Source: Hormiphora californensis (Eukaryota; Ctenophora; Tentaculata; Cydippida; Pleurobrachiidae). Taken from it: 64,000 nucleotides of DNA. The DNA lies in the NCBI GenBank assembly GCA_020137815.1, contig CM035360.1, forward strand, positions 7,881,743-7,945,742. Reading direction: 5' to 3'. Below are positions 12,548-23,907 of this stretch, piece after piece. The notes under the pieces were generated by a model. It had not been told where the DNA came from. It searched no databases and saw nothing but the letters and a program-made list of their open reading frames with translations. The position numbers and the translations under genes were made by a program. Numbering within the stretch: position 1 is the first letter of the stretch; each line of letters begins with the position of its first letter.

Positions 12548-12735
12548 ATTTTGACCCACTATTCCTCAAATGCTGATACTCGCGGGTATTTTCCGTAAAA
12601 CTAGAGACAATTATCTGCCAGGGGCAACAAACGAGATGCAAATCGGTTCAGTAGTTCCTTGCAGCCAGGTCTTTGAAAAAGTTTGCTCTAAAATCAATAA
12701 CGGGGCAGAGACCTGTATGTGAGATCGATCTCAGT
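12548..12735. repeat. Dispersed repeat (second copy at 61353-61514)
   Basis: CCTCAAATGCTGATACTCGC through AAAATCAATAACGG recurs with few changes at 61353-61514, just upstream of an ABCC exon. Both are plus-strand copies. A GGTATTTTCCGTAAAACTAG core is shared. Confidence 0.75.
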
Positions 12736-12776
12736 CGCGTGCGATGTCGATCTCACTAAGGTATGAATGTGACCAA

Positions 12777-13214
12777 GGCGGACTCTAGTGCTACACTCTA
12801 AGTCTACAGTGGACTGTATATCTAAATTTAGATTTAGATAAAGAGTCCAAATAAGTCTAAACTCTAGGAGGACTCTATGTCTAAAAAGTCTACACAGAGC
12901 GGACTCTTTATCTAAAAAGTCTACAAAGGGCGGACTCTATATCTAAATAAATCTGCATTAGACATAGAGTACGCCATTTTCAGCGAACTCGAGATTTCGG
13001 CCGTTAGGCTGGAAACGAGAGTTTGCTGTACCTCTATACTAATTTAGAAGTGTTAGGGCTATTATTTGGGTTCGAGGTTAGGGTTAGGGCTAGGGTTAGG
13101 GTTAGTGTTGGTTTAGGATTTTAGACAAGTATAACTGTAGATAAAGAGTCCGCTTTTAGATATAGAGTCCGCATTGAATTTAGATAAAGAGTCCGTTAGC
13201 ACTAGAGTCCGCCT
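12777..13214. mobile_element. GGACTC-type MITE, copy 1
   Basis: The ends are GGCGGACTCTAGTGCTA and TAGCACTAGAGTCCGCC. The arms are made of repeated GGACTCTATATCTAAA and TTTAGATAAAGAGTCC words. The centre has telomere-like GGTTAGGGTTAGGG. Copies 2 and 3 are at 44922-46440 and 50724-51303. This copy ends 48 nt before CACNB exon 3. Confidence 0.8.
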
Positions 13215-13262
13215 ACCATCTTATCTGTCCTATAAATATATTCCAGTTGTTTTTAATTTCAG

Positions 13263-13385
13263 AGCCTGGATGTCAAGTTTGCTGTTCGATCAAATGTTAC
13301 TTTTAATGGTCTCCTTGACGACGATTCTCCTATTCATGGAAAAGCAGTTACTTTCCGAGTGCGTGATTGCTTACATATTAAGGCG
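13263..13385 (+). CDS. CACNB: CACNB-like exon 3 (SH3, first half)
   Basis: It encodes SLDVKFAVRSNVTFNG... ending ..FRVRDCLHIKA. This matches the beta-subunit SH3 pattern FAVRTNV..(10-15 residues)..V.F...DFLHIK. The acceptor is aatttcag and the donor GCG|gtgagt, phase 0. In this family the SH3 domain packs against GK rather than binding proline-rich ligands. Confidence 0.88.
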
Positions 13386-13412
13386 GTGAGTACTTTAAAT
13401 ATATATTATGTA

Positions 13413-14305
13413 GGGTAAACCGGGGCAATTCGAACCACCGGGGCAATTCGAACCATGTTCTGCACGTCTCTCACCTAGTTAAGCTATCATTATGACGTCA
13501 TCCTATCTCCAGAATAGTGCGAGACACTAGCGTGGTAAAAATGTGCGCCACACAAATTTCGTTTTTCAAAAAACACGCAAGAAAAAGTTTTTAAGTATCG
13601 ACTTTTCACGTTTTGGCTCATAACTCCTTTTCCTGATAAGATAAAGACTTCAAACCTTCGCCATTCGATGGGACTTGAAATTCCCTTTCCAACGGTATGC
13701 GAAAGATTTCTCATCAGGAACCGGAGATATAATCAATTATGATAATACCGAAGGAAACTTACGCGGTTATTATCATAATTGATCATATCTCCGGTTCCTG
13801 ATGAGCTACAGAAATCGTTTGTTGTGCTGTTGCACCTCCCCCGCGCAGTATGAACAATACAAATCGTTTGCATACCGTTGGAAAGGGAATTTCAAGCCCC
13901 ATCGAATGGCGAAGGTTTGAAATCTTTATCTTATCAGGAACAGGAGTTATGAGCCAAAAAGTGAAAAGTCGGACTTGAAAAACTCTTTCTTGCGTGTTTT
14001 TTGAAAAACGAAATTTGTGTGGCACGCATTTTTTTGCGTGTACCACGATAGTGTCTCCCGCTAGAAGAAAACTGCTCGTTTGAGCCTGCCTGTTACCACT
14101 AAAAGGGCTCTAGATCCGGTTTATGATGGCCAATTTCAGATTTGAAAAAACTAGCTGAAAGCTAACAATATAAGCTTTCAGATGGTATAAAAATTATTTA
14201 AATATCCGCATGTTTTCATTTCAAATTCTGGTAAATTAAAAACCACCGGGGCAATTCGAACCGGGGCAATTTGGTTAACACACCGGGGCAATTTGGTTAG
14301 TGAAC
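13413..14305. mobile_element. Foldback element with CCGGGGCAATTCGAACC ends
   Basis: Repeated ACCGGGGCAATTCGAACC words stand at 13416-13456 and 14242-14290. Between them, 13495-13735 pairs with 13765-14070 (CGGAGATATAATCAATTATG arm, ATTCGATGGGACTTGAAATT arm). The 5' end is only 27 nt past the exon 3 donor. Related GGGGCAAAGTGGCCC elements occur at 49373 and 55560-56328. Confidence 0.75.
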
Positions 14306-14490
14306 CTTGTCAGATTACGCGACAAACGTTCATAGTTTATATACCCCGATAGCAATTATACACTAATAAGAGCGACAACACAAGGTGAAACACACTAGTA
14401 GTGCTATTGATTTTAATCGATGTTAATGATGTGTTACAATACAAACTTTTTCGATGTTGATAAACAAAATTAACGTTACCCCCCCCCCCT

Positions 14491-14729
14491 TATAGGGGGT
14501 ATGTATAAACCCGGATAGCCCGGATAATAAGTAATTTTATGAAAGCTATTCCAGCGTATACGAGCTGGAATACTCCGGCGCGGTAATCATGCCCAGATAA
14601 CTTGTATAGCCCGAATATATCAAATAAATAATAATCGAGCCCAGATATCCCGGGTTGTCCTCTATGGCTATCCTAAAAATACCTAATATCCGGGATATCC
14701 GAGCTGTCCGGGTTTATACATACCCCCTA
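14491..14729. repeat. Foldback element with TAGGGGGTATGTATAAACCC ends
   Basis: TAGGGGGTATGTATAAACCC near 14492 pairs with GGGTTTATACATACCCCCTA ending at 14729. A run of C immediately precedes it. TA at both edges is compatible with a TA target site. Confidence 0.7.
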
Positions 14730-14967
14730 ATATAATGGAGATGGGGGACAAGTCCACAAACAGCCAAACCCGCCCTTAAACCCGCTCTTAAATATGCTCT
14801 TATTTGGCTTTTTTGATCTGGCTTTTTTGGCCTTTTTTTAACTTTTTTAACCTAAAAAAGTAAGGCCAAAAAGCCAAACCCGCCCTGGCGCCCTGAAATC
14901 CGGGATTGATCCGGGTTTTTATTGCCCCCCCCCTCCATATGAATCACTACCACGCAACTTATCTCAG

Positions 14968-15113
14968 AAATTCAATGAGGATTGGTGGATAGGAAGAGTT
15001 GTTCGATGTGACGCACCCATTGGTTTTGTGCCAACTCCAATGAAGCTGAAAAAACTGGTTAATGAATCCTTGAGTCAACAAACTAACAACAGTAGTAGTC
15101 ATAACAACACCTT
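14968..15113 (+). CDS. CACNB: CACNB-like exon 4 (SH3, second half, and HOOK start)
   Basis: It begins KFNEDWWIGRVVRCDAPIGF and continues VPTPMKLKKL. This corresponds to the family signature KYNNDWWIGRLVKEG..GFIPSP..L, including the WW pair. The Asn/Ser/Gln-rich end (NESLSQQTNNSSS) starts the flexible HOOK linker. The acceptor is tatctcag; the donor is TT|gtaagt, phase 2. Confidence 0.9.
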
Positions 15114-15418
15114 GTAAGTTTTACCACCTTTTGGTAACTAAGGAACCCCACAGGTAGACGAGCCCCCGTGACGGGTATACACAGTAGGGTCTTGCTTCTA
15201 GGGTATTGGTGGGTAATGGTACCGATGGTGGTGTTGTAGGGTGAATTCAGGATAGGAACAAGCAAACGCAAGGTGAAGTGAAGACGGTTAGAGTTTCACG
15301 TGCAATATTCTACCCTTCCTCGCTGTAACTATGATCTTAGTACCTAGATCCATGGAAACTGTGTCACTATTTGCACGTGGCACGTGCATACGTGTGTGTG
15401 TGTGTGTGTGTGTCACAC

Positions 15419-15648
15419 AATTTTGAGCGTGATATTTTATCATCTTTCATACAGACCACAGACTTTATGACAGGTTGCAACACCGTTCTGTCGTGCGGCA
15501 GAGTTTGGTACGCTATAACCTAGAGACACACACTGTGTGTCTCTAGGTTATAGCGTACCAAACTCTGCCGCACGACAGAACGGTGTTGCAACCTGTCATA
15601 AAGTCTGTGGTCTGTATGAAAGATGATAAAATATCACGCTCAAAATTA
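15419..15648. repeat. Near-perfect spacerless palindrome, ~230 bp
   Basis: AATTTTGAGCGTGATATTTT... to the ACACACTGTGTG centre near 15533 is mirrored to ..AATATCACGCTCAAAATT. I see no mismatch in the ~114-bp arms. Related words (GGTTGCAATGTCGTTCTGCC, GCACGCTATAACCTA) occur near 25725-25770. Confidence 0.85.
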
Positions 15649-16353
15649 CACCAATTCAAACAAATTTATCTGGTATTCTAACTGTTTGTGGTCTGTATTG
15701 GGGCACTCTCACGCAAGCTTTTGTCCTGTCAGCTTCTGAGTCTGGAACAAGGTAACGTTTTGCCTTTGAGAGTGTCTTGATTTTGGGTCTGATATCCCGA
15801 TACCGTGTTTTGAATAGTCAATTTTACACAATCTGTGAACAGACAATACGGACAGGTGAACTTACAGAATTTTGATGGATGATTGGTACCGTGATGTTGT
15901 TGATGATGAGATGAGAGGTGTATCCATTTCCAGTGGAGATGAAGATAAACAAAAACGATTAAACTCAGATAAGGGGCAGGACTGAATGTAGCACCAATAG
16001 ACTGTAAAATGTTCTAGAATACTATGCAGATTGCGGATGGGACAGATAAGAACATATGTTAATTGTTACACGCGATAAGCGACTTAGTGCACCAAAACAC
16101 AAGGATTGTCTCTATAGTGTGGTGTTTAGCAATGTCCGCTATATTGGGAGAGGTGGGTGGGGTGGGGCGGTGGGTAATATTGGCCAAAAATATAGCTGTA
16201 ATTTAACAAAGTTTCCCAATTTAAATTAAATGCGAAATTCCAAAGTGTGGTCGATTTTGGCCAAAAATATAGCTGTAATTTAGTGTTGAGACTAGGCCAT
16301 ACCCGAGAGACAGTTCAGTGGTAACTGGGAGGTCATGTGTGCTGGAAATGGGT

Positions 16354-16450
16354 ATTGAGACGGATTTAAGTTGCATTTTAGTGAGGGGAAGAGCCCTTAT
16401 TGGTGTCTGAGACGAGCAAAAGCGAAACGAACTGCAACGTAACGAACGAG
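16354..16450. repeat. Dispersed repeat (second copy 33163-33262)
   Basis: GGATTTAAGTTGCATTTTAG and AGAGC(C/T)CTTATTGGTGTCTG are shared with 33170-33262 in the same orientation. Otherwise 15650-16480 shows no recognised feature. Confidence 0.6.
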
Positions 16451-16484
16451 TCACGTGCATACGTATGAGGACATTTTTGCTTTT

Positions 16485-18170
16485 ATTATAGTGAGACTAG
16501 CGCACCCAATAGGTGCGCCTCATATTTAAAGGGGTTTTGACAACCCACCCGGCAGAGCCGGGTGACCCTCTTTTATTATTCCCACAGCTGACATCAATTT
16601 TACTGTTGCCATGGCAACTTTATCGGTAACCATGAAGACTGAATCGCTACAATGTGTTCAAAAATCTCTACTATAAGTTGGAGATGAACGTCGAAGTGAT
16701 GGTCGTTCGTTCAGCGGTATCTACGCGACAGTTCTCCTTCATAAAACACTTTATATGAAGAAAACTGTAAAGCTGTTATGAAACCCGATAGCTGGTTTAT
16801 CAGTCGTTTGAAGATTTTGCGCGCTCATGATAACTGCTAGCTGGGGGATTTAACACCCTGCTCGCGATTTATCAGGCCAGTGTCCTTTTTCACGCGTTTC
16901 TCTTCATTTGAATAACATGCGTGTAAAATTCTAAGTATTGAAAATGTGTGTAAACACACAGTTCTGTCAACAAAAGAAAGGGGAAACATGTCTGCAACAC
17001 GTTTCAATGTTATCTCTCTCATAAGGAGTGAAAAGAATCACATTCCATTCATTTCTCTCTCTCATTGTCTCTTTTACTGTTCACTACCTCTGACAGTGTG
17101 TATTGCCCCTAATCTTTCTCTCTCTTTCTCAAACATGTTAGGAACAGTAGACACTAAGTCTACATACATTTTCAGGGTGTCTGTTGACTATTTGCCAGCA
17201 GTCCTAGTGTGTTTCACCTTGTGTTGTGTCTCTTATTTGTGTGTAATTACTATCGGGTTTCATAAAATATGAACGTTTGTTAGCCTATCGCGTTATAGGT
17301 TTAAATCACCTCCCCCTCACCCTCGGCTGGCGCCTCGGGATCGGCGTCGGGATTTAAACCAGTTTAATCGCCCTGCCGGGCGATTATTAATCGCCGATTA
17401 AACTCCAGTTGGCTGTCCCCAGCTCGCGCTGGGAACAGCCAACTTCATAACGCGCCAGTCTACAAACGTTCATACTTCATATATCACTTTGGAACTTCCA
17501 GTGGAAGTTTGTTAATATTTTCGAATGACTTTTAACATGCCAGTCTCCATAATTACCATTTCAGCTGCCATGGCAACCGTGTTAGTTACGTTGAAAGGGG
17601 TGAAAAGAACCATCAGGCGAAGCCGAGTTGGTTATCAAAAAGCCCTTACTTGGGTGCGCTAGTAATAAAAAACTCCCAAGAGTATGAATAACAGCTTTAT
17701 AAATATGTTTATGAAGGAGCACTGCCGTTTAGCAACGCACTGAACGAACAGCACGACGTTCAACTCCTTCTTTTCATAGAGACTAGCGCACCCACTGGTT
17801 TTGGTTTTTGATAACCCACCCGGCTTCGCCGGGTGGTTCTTTCACTTTCAACGTCAATAAAACCGTTGCCATGGCAACTGAATTGGTAACTATGGGGACT
17901 GGCCTGTTAAAAGTCATTCGAAAATATCAACAAACTTCCACTGGAAGTTCCAAAAGTGTGAGCAACAGCTTTACAGCAATTAAAGAGAAACAACGATTTT
18001 GCAGTACTAATATTCAATTAAGAACAGGAGCTTTCGACTGATCTATGTCAGACGTCTTCAGCTTTACAGCTTTGTGCCTATAAAGTGTTTTATGAAGGAG
18101 CAGTCGCTTAGATACCGCTGAACGAACGGCCACTTCGACTTCGTTCATCTCCAACTTATAATAGAGATGA
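16485..18170. mobile_element. Cluster of ACTAGCGCACCCA-type elements
   Basis: Plus-oriented pieces at ~16485-16770 and 17775-18170 and a reversed piece at ~17475-17670 share ACTAGCGCACCCA, CCCGGC..GCCGGGTGG, GTTGCCATGGCAAC, CTTCCACTGGAAGTTCC and TAAAGTGTTTTATGAAGGAG. A near-complete foldback of the same family is at 59503-60090, and another reversed copy at 40665-40985. The family carries several small hairpins but no long frame. Confidence 0.75.
17250..17465. repeat. Dispersed repeat (inverted copy of 3915-4170)
   Basis: It reads AGGTTTAAATCACCTCCCCC, then CTGGCGCCTCGGGATCGGCG, then hairpins of CGCCCTGCCGGGCG: the reverse complement of the 3.9-4.2 kb block. Confidence 0.75.
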
Positions 18171-18555
18171 TACTAATTAGAGAGTGAGCTATGACAATGA
18201 CGCCGACGACAGACAGATACAACAGTACCACTTGCGCCAGGCGCCTTTGGGGCGCAGTGCGAGGTACAGTCGAACCAAACTAAACTAATTGGAGAGGTGC
18301 GACTCGAGTTTGGGCATTTGTAACCAGTTGAGATGTTTATTACTTGCTTTTGGCTTTCGTGTATAATTTCAATTGTTATCTAAAATAGTGAGACTAATTA
18401 GATAAACAATGATAATTGCATTATGTTCCACTAGTCCTAAGGCCAAGGATGACTTGCAATTGATTGCTCACTGCATTGTTCACCGCATGTCATATCATTA
18501 TGGTTGAAGGATGAATGGCAGGGATTCGAGATTAATAAATGGTATACCGCTTTAT

Positions 18556-18836
18556 GTCGGCTGGGTGGTGTAGTGGTAACACACTCGCTTCTCATGCAGA
18601 AGGTCCCGAGTTTGAATCTCGGTTCGGGATCTAATGCAAGCCGTCTAGTTGACCAAGCTATAAATTGGTGCAGCTTCGGCTGGAAAGTAACACACCCCTG
18701 CACGTAGGGCTACCCCCCCCCCCCTACTGTAAGTTTAGTACCTCGGTACGGAGTAGCTTAGGGCTATGGATCAGAGATAAGCACCGCCGGCTTACCCAGT
18801 GATTTGGGGAGACCCACCACTTGACTTTGACTTTTT
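18556..18836 (+). mobile_element. tRNA-derived SINE with 13-bp target-site duplication
   Basis: The 5' end resembles a tRNA: an A-box-like TGGTGTAGTGGTAACAC at ~18566 and a B-box-like CGAGTTTGAATCTCGG at ~18607. A non-tRNA body follows, then a T-rich 3' end. TATACCGCTTTAT flanks it on both sides (18543-18555 and 18837-18849), the mark of an L1-like, target-primed insertion. The anticodon arm is not canonical, so a functional tRNA is unlikely. The insertion lies 63 nt before CACNB exon 5. Confidence 0.88.
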
Positions 18837-18912
18837 TATACCGCTTTATTCATGTCTTTGCTCTCACTTTTCGTCTCTCGATATTGCTTGTAACTGTAAT
18901 TACTTTCTTTAG

Positions 18913-19033
18913 GCGAAAAACGCAATCCCAAGATAAAACCCAGTCGACTCAGGATGTCTCCGAAAAACTAGACGGCAGTATGGAGAGTATAGCTTACATT
19001 GCACAAACTAGAATATCGGAAAAAGATATGAAG
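18913..19033 (+). CDS. CACNB: CACNB-like exon 5 (HOOK linker)
   Basis: It encodes RKTQSQDKTQSTQDVSEKLD... to ..RISEKDMK. The first base completes a Leu codon from exon 4. The Gln/Ser/Lys-rich hydrophilic composition suits the HOOK between SH3 and GK. The acceptor is ctttag; the donor AAG|gttata is weak but is the in-frame GT that gives phase 0 for exon 6. The frame stays open to 19102, so the exact end is uncertain. Confidence 0.6.
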
Positions 19034-19149
19034 GTTATAATTGACTTGCAGTTGAGAAACTGTATTGAAATACTTTATCCTCTGTCTCACACTCTTGAGT
19101 GAAGCTAAGGTTTCGACAAAATCAACAACTTTCTAATATTTACCTTTAG

Positions 19150-19278
19150 TCCCAAGGTCCATATGAAGCCGTTCCGTTGATACGTCCGATAATATTATGT
19201 GGGCCCTCCCTTCGAGACTTTGAAGTTACAGATCTTATGCACAAAGCACTCTTTCACGCCCTCAAACAGAACTATAAG
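19150..19278 (+). CDS. CACNB: CACNB-like exon 6 (GK domain start)
   Basis: It encodes [20 protein letters not shown], then [20 protein letters not shown]. This is the diagnostic GK start of beta subunits (PPYDVVPSMRP(I/V)(I/V)L.GPSLKGYEVTDMMQKALFD). The nucleotide-binding P-loop of true guanylate kinases is already degenerate here, as throughout this family. The acceptor is cctttag and the donor AAG|gtgagt. Confidence 0.92.
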
Positions 19279-19877
19279 GTGAGTAATGAGTATGGATTAT
19301 GATTATGTTATACCAAATTTTTACACGGACTGTAACAAAAATTACGTTAGACGTCGGATTTTTTATGCTCGTTTTTCCTGCGCCTGATTTGATTTGAAAA
19401 AGATATTATATAAACGTACAAATTGCACATTAAATAAATACCCGACCATCGTTTTTGGGATCTCAGAGTGCGTTCTACACATCCTAAAAACGATGGTAAA
19501 AACGATACAGACAGAAAAATTTTGATTTAGGCCCTAGTTCCTGAAATATTGAGGTTAAAATTTTAGAAAGTTTGATTTTGAAATCACTACATCAGATTTT
19601 TAGTTCTCTATCTCAGGATCATAACTGTCAAGTTTCAAGGCCCAGGTCCTAGCCGTCTCTTCAGGAAGTGGAGCATAAAGTGAAAAAAAATGTTCTGAAA
19701 TATCTATCGATTAGTATCGTTTTGATGTTTACATTGATTTTTGGGCCAAAAGTTAACCTCAATTTTTTCCTTAACGGTGTGTGCCCCGTATATAAGTGAC
19801 TTTTTAGACCCCCCTCTGGCCTTAACAAAGGAATTAAACGCAATCATATCATGACAAAAGTAATATTTAAATCACAG

Positions 19878-19974
19878 GATAAGTTTAAAGTGGTCCACAT
19901 AGAGGAGAAGTGGATAAAAGCATTTCACAATGCCTTAGCTAACAACAACACTAAAGCTCAAGTGGGTACCGCAG
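19878..19974 (+). CDS. CACNB: CACNB-like exon 7 (GK domain, diverged middle)
   Basis: It encodes DKFKVVHIEEKWIKAFHNAL, then ANNNTKAQVGTA. It sits where other beta subunits have GRISITRV..AD.SLAKRS and the following serine-rich ERS segment, but is shorter and little conserved. The acceptor is atcacag and the donor G|gtgagt, phase 1. Identification is by position and phase between two secure exons. The next 46 nt are intron, then a giant foldback starts. Confidence 0.75.
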
Positions 19975-20020
19975 GTGAGTGACGCACATGTCTCTATGTC
20001 AGCAAGCTGTTGTTATATTC

Positions 20021-21690
20021 GGTAGTATGGTAGTTAAGGTCGTGCGCACTTTTTGGCGCCATTTGGCGCCAAATTGGCGCCAACTTGGCGCCACGTGGCG
20101 CCACGTGGCGATATTTTAGCGCCAAATGGCGCCAAAATTTGGCGACTGCGCACAACCGCCAATTTGGCGCCAAAATGGCGCCAAGTTGGCGGTTTTTTGG
20201 CGCCAAATGGCGCCACGTAGCGCCAAGTGGCGCCACGTGGCGATGGTAAATCGCCAAGTGTTGGCGGTATTTGGCGGTACCGCCACGTGGCGATGCGAAT
20301 TTGTCTGAATAAACTGTGTCCATCGCCAAGTGGCGCCAAATTGGCGCCAAATTGGCGATAGTACCTAAAATTCCAAATATTCATAACGTCCATCAGAGGA
20401 ATTCCTATCGCCAAGTGGCGCCAAATGGCGCCAAGTGGCGCCAATTTGGCGCTAAATTGGCGATTAGATACGAATCGCCAACTTAGCGCCAAATTGGCGC
20501 TACTTGGCGATTGCCGCCAACTTAGCGCCAAATTGGCGCCAAAATGGCGATTGGCGCCAAATTAACGCCAATTTGGCGCCAAATGGCGCTACTTGGCGCC
20601 AATTTAGCGCCAAATTGGCGATTGGATACAAATCGCCAACTAAGCGCCAAATTGGCGCCAAAATGGCGATTGGCGCCAAATTAGCGCCAATTTGGCGCCA
20701 AATGGCGCTACTTGGCGCCAATTTAGCGCCAAATTAGCGATTGGATAAAAATCGCCAACTTAGCGCCAAATTGGCGCCAATTTGGCGATTGTCGCCAACT
20801 TAGCGCCAATTTGGCGCCAAATGGCGCTGCTTGGCGCCAATTTAGCGCCAAATTGGCGATTGGATACAAAACGCCAATTTAGCGCTAAGTTGGCGATTTG
20901 TATCCAATCGCCAATTTGGCGCTAAATTGGCGCCAAGCAGCGCCATTTGGCGCCAAATTGGCGCTAAGTTGGCGACAATCGCCAAATTGGCGCCAATTTG
21001 GCGCTAAGTTGGCGATTTTCATCCAATCGCCAATTTGGCGCTAAATTGGCGCCAAGCAGCGCCACTTGGCGCCAAATTGGCGTTAATTTGGCGCCAATCG
21101 CCATTTTGGCGCCAATTTGGCGCTAAGTTGGCGATTTGTATCCAATCGCCAATTTGGCGCTAAATTGGCGCCAAGTAGCGCCATTTGGCGCCAAATTGGC
21201 GCTAATTTGGCGGCAATCGCCATTTTGGCGCTAAGTTGGCGGCAATCGCCAAGCAGCGCCAATTTGGCGCCAAGATTGCGCCAAAGAGGTGGTTAATTTC
21301 CGCTTCTGAACGTTCCCACTCGCCAAGTGGCGCCAAGAGTGAAAAGTACATGGCGCCAATTTGGCGCCAATTTGGCGCCACTTGGCGATGGACACAGTTT
21401 ATTCAGACAAATTCGCATCGCCACGTGGCGGTACCGCCAAATACCGCCAACACTTGGCGATTTACCATCGCCACGTGGCGCCACTTGGCGCTACGTGGCG
21501 CCATTTGGCGCCAAAAAATCGCCAACTTGGCGCCATTTTGGCGCCAAATTGGCGGTTGTGCGCAGTCGCCAAATTTTGGCGCCATTTGGCGCTAAAATAT
21601 CGCCACGTGGCGCCACGTGGCGCCAAGTTGGCGCCAATTTGGCGCCAAATGGCGCCAAAAAGTGCGCACGACCTTAACTACCATACTACC
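20021..21690. mobile_element. Giant GGCGCC-word foldback element, copy A (1670 bp)
   Basis: The terminal repeats start GGTAGTATGGTAGTTAAGGT and end with the mirror, flanked by the 8-bp duplication TTATATTC (20013-20020, 21691-21698). Almost all of both arms consists of TTGGCGCCAA / TGGCGATT / AGCGCCAAATTGG words, so the element is an inverted repeat whose arms are also internally repetitive. The centre is near 20880-20890. It is much more GC- and CpG-rich than its surroundings. The translated LAPNWRQ-like frames on both strands are artefacts. Eight-bp duplications fit hAT-like transposition (inference). Confidence 0.92.
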
Positions 21691-21949
21691 TTATATTCTG
21701 TTTTTCCTTGTCATACACTGACTGTACATCGCGCAACCTCGATGCACAGTCATACCCCAAACCCTGCTTTATCACGCGCAAAGATGAAACGAGGCGTGTT
21801 AAACACAGTTTGAACTCTTCTGAGGGCTCGCGCGACTTTCCCACGGCCCGTGGGAAAAGCGAGAGATTCGTTCAGACTATAGAGAGAGAAGAGTTGGCAC
21901 GTGTTAGCATTTGCCGTGTGCGGCGCATTTCAGATTCAAGTAGACCTTT

Positions 21950-22035
21950 TGGGGTGAGACCCTCCTCGCTACGCGGCCTCACGTAGCCGCACCGGGCCTT
22001 CGGCCCGGTATGGAGAGGAGGGTCTCATGTATGAG
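21950..22035. repeat. Hairpin repeat, GAGACCCTCCTC
   Basis: TGAGACCCTCCTCGCTACGC is mirrored imperfectly by GGAGAGGAGGGTCTCA, with a nested GGGCCTTCGGCCC hairpin. Nothing else is seen in 21699-22640. Confidence 0.6.
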
Positions 22036-22654
22036 ACAAGTTTTTCCTCACCCTTTGAATGAGTTCCTACGATTATTGTAAAACATTTGGTTAAAAAAAT
22101 TAGCCCTACCCTGGCCCAATTACATGGGCCGAAGTATGCCCATATATGGGCATATTCATATCATAAAATGTTTTTGGGGCGTTATTTTGAAAAAAAAAAC
22201 ACAAACATATGAATCGCCTCATGAGAACCAGTGTAACCATCATTTTCAGTCTGACTCTGAAGCTTCAGAACTCCATTTTATTATGAAAACAAGAATAACT
22301 GCATTAATATTATGTTTCATAATGCTATGTTTCCCCGCCAACCTTTCATTTCTTACATGAAGGCGGGACAGACGTTTCGGATCATTTATACATCACTCAA
22401 ACAGTATAGAACAAATCCTTGCGTTTTAGTAGCACTAAATTGCGTGCGACATTGCGGAATTGTGCGCCACACATTTCCTGAAAACGTTTCAATGAAGTGG
22501 TTTATGAAGGAGCAGGTTGTTGTTGTGTTGCGTCGCTCTAGTTGCTACACGTTGCCCCTCGCAACCTGAAACGGGACAAGAGAGCTGACTTGCTACAGGT
22601 AGTCACTATGTCCGTTACAGATTTCTAAACCCCTATGCCTTTTTGCAAAAGATA

Positions 22655-22790
22655 TCCGGGTGAAGGCCTTCGGCCTTCACCCGGGCGGGGAAAAAGTTTT
22701 TCCCTGCCCGTGTGAATGCCCGAAGGGCATTCACCCGGGATGATGTTTTTAGCACGCACGTGCTAAAAAGATCATTCAGGGTTTAGAAAT
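22655..22790. repeat. Triple hairpin block
   Basis: Three stem-loops follow each other: GGGTGAAGGCCTTCGGCC.., GAATGCCCGAAGGGCATTC, and TTTTAGCACGCACGTGCTAA. A shorter relative (TTTTAGCACGTGTGCTAAAA) is at 23650-23675 before the same AGGGTTTAGAAATC word, so this is a dispersed repeat end. Confidence 0.65.
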
Positions 22791-23037
22791 CAGCAGATTG
22801 TGTAGTCAACTAAATGTCCGTCTGTCCGTCCGTCCACCGTTACACATAGTAACAAAGTCTGCTCTTTCATAAAATTAAAACTTATTGATGCAACAAAGGA
22901 AATGATTAACATGCATTGTGGCGCACAATTATTCACTCGTATCACTTCCTACCTTCACAAAAAATCACTTTGGGTACCCTACAGCCGTACCATGACATGG
23001 TAACAAGTCTTCCAATCATGAAACTACTATCACACAA

Positions 23038-23213
23038 TACAGTCGGACCCCGATTTAGGGACACCCTCGGGGGAAAGGCTCTTGTCCAATAAATCGGGGT
23101 GTCCACTAAATCGGGGTCAAATAAGGTTAATTTCCTATATCGGGGGAAAAAAATCCTGTCCCTAAATCGGGGTGCCACTAAATCGGGGGCCCCTAAATCG
23201 GGGTCCGACTGTA
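23038..23213. mobile_element. CCCCGATTTA-type MITE, GGGAC subtype, complete
   Basis: TA-CAGTCGGACCCCGATTTA ... TAAATCGGGGTCCGACTG-TA, 176 bp including the TA pair. Internal copies of the terminal word alternate in orientation. The variable bases after the word read GGGAC/GTCC throughout, as in the copies at 42351 and 48219. Confidence 0.88.
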
Positions 23214-23907
23214 ATTGCAAGTGACTGGAGTTAAGATGAGCTAGGGTAAAGTTAAACCACTTGGTAACCAACCAGGGTCTCCTAAGCAACTACCTTGGTT
23301 ATCATAGCATCCGGTTTTGAAGCTTAGTCATCAATTTTACACTCATTTGTGACAGGGAAACACCGCATTATGAATACATAATGCAATAATTCTTGTTTTT
23401 CTACATTTTTTTCCTGCACATTTTCTTACTTTTGTAGTGGGGACAAATTTTTGAGTTTTTATTTATCGGAAAGCAAATTCCGGTTATAACCGACTGATTT
23501 TGGCCTGCTGAACACGATCCTGCAGTATATTAAAAAGCTATCAAAATTGAAGAACATGACTAAAATGAACATTTTTGGTCCAAAATAAACATTTTCAGGT
23601 AAAAAATGAACTTTGGCTAACCGAGGGGCATCCACCCGTATGATCGTTTTAGCACGTGTGCTAAAAAGATCATAAAGGGTTTAGAAATCTCGGATTTGAA
23701 ATAGTAACTCGAGCGTGGTCAAAATCGCGTGTGTCACGGTAGCAGCCTGACAACCGCGATGCTGACAATTTTGAAAAGTTCGTCCGCAAAGTTAATTCAC
23801 TACGGATTGTGGTGGCGCGCGCTCAAAATTTGCTGCGCGCGGCGCTGTTGTTCTCACACCTTGCGCGTTACAGCAGAGCGCTGCTATACTAGCGCTCGAA
23901 TGGATTT

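Noticed and set aside
18559-18630. Functional tRNA gene
   Set aside because: A- and B-box-like sequences are present, but the anticodon arm and acceptor pairing are not canonical, and the unit is flanked by a SINE-type target duplication.
20034-21677. Several 60-165-codon frames on both strands rich in Trp, Arg, Ala, Pro and Gln (LAPNWRQ-like)
   Set aside because: They are translations of the GGCGCCAAATTGGCG word array; the same peptide appears on both strands because the array is palindromic.
22670-22740. Bacterial-style terminators or contamination (GGTGAAGGCCTTCGGCC and similar hairpins)
   Set aside because: The hairpins belong to a repeat with a second copy at 23.6 kb and sit between exons of an animal gene; no bacterial genes are near.
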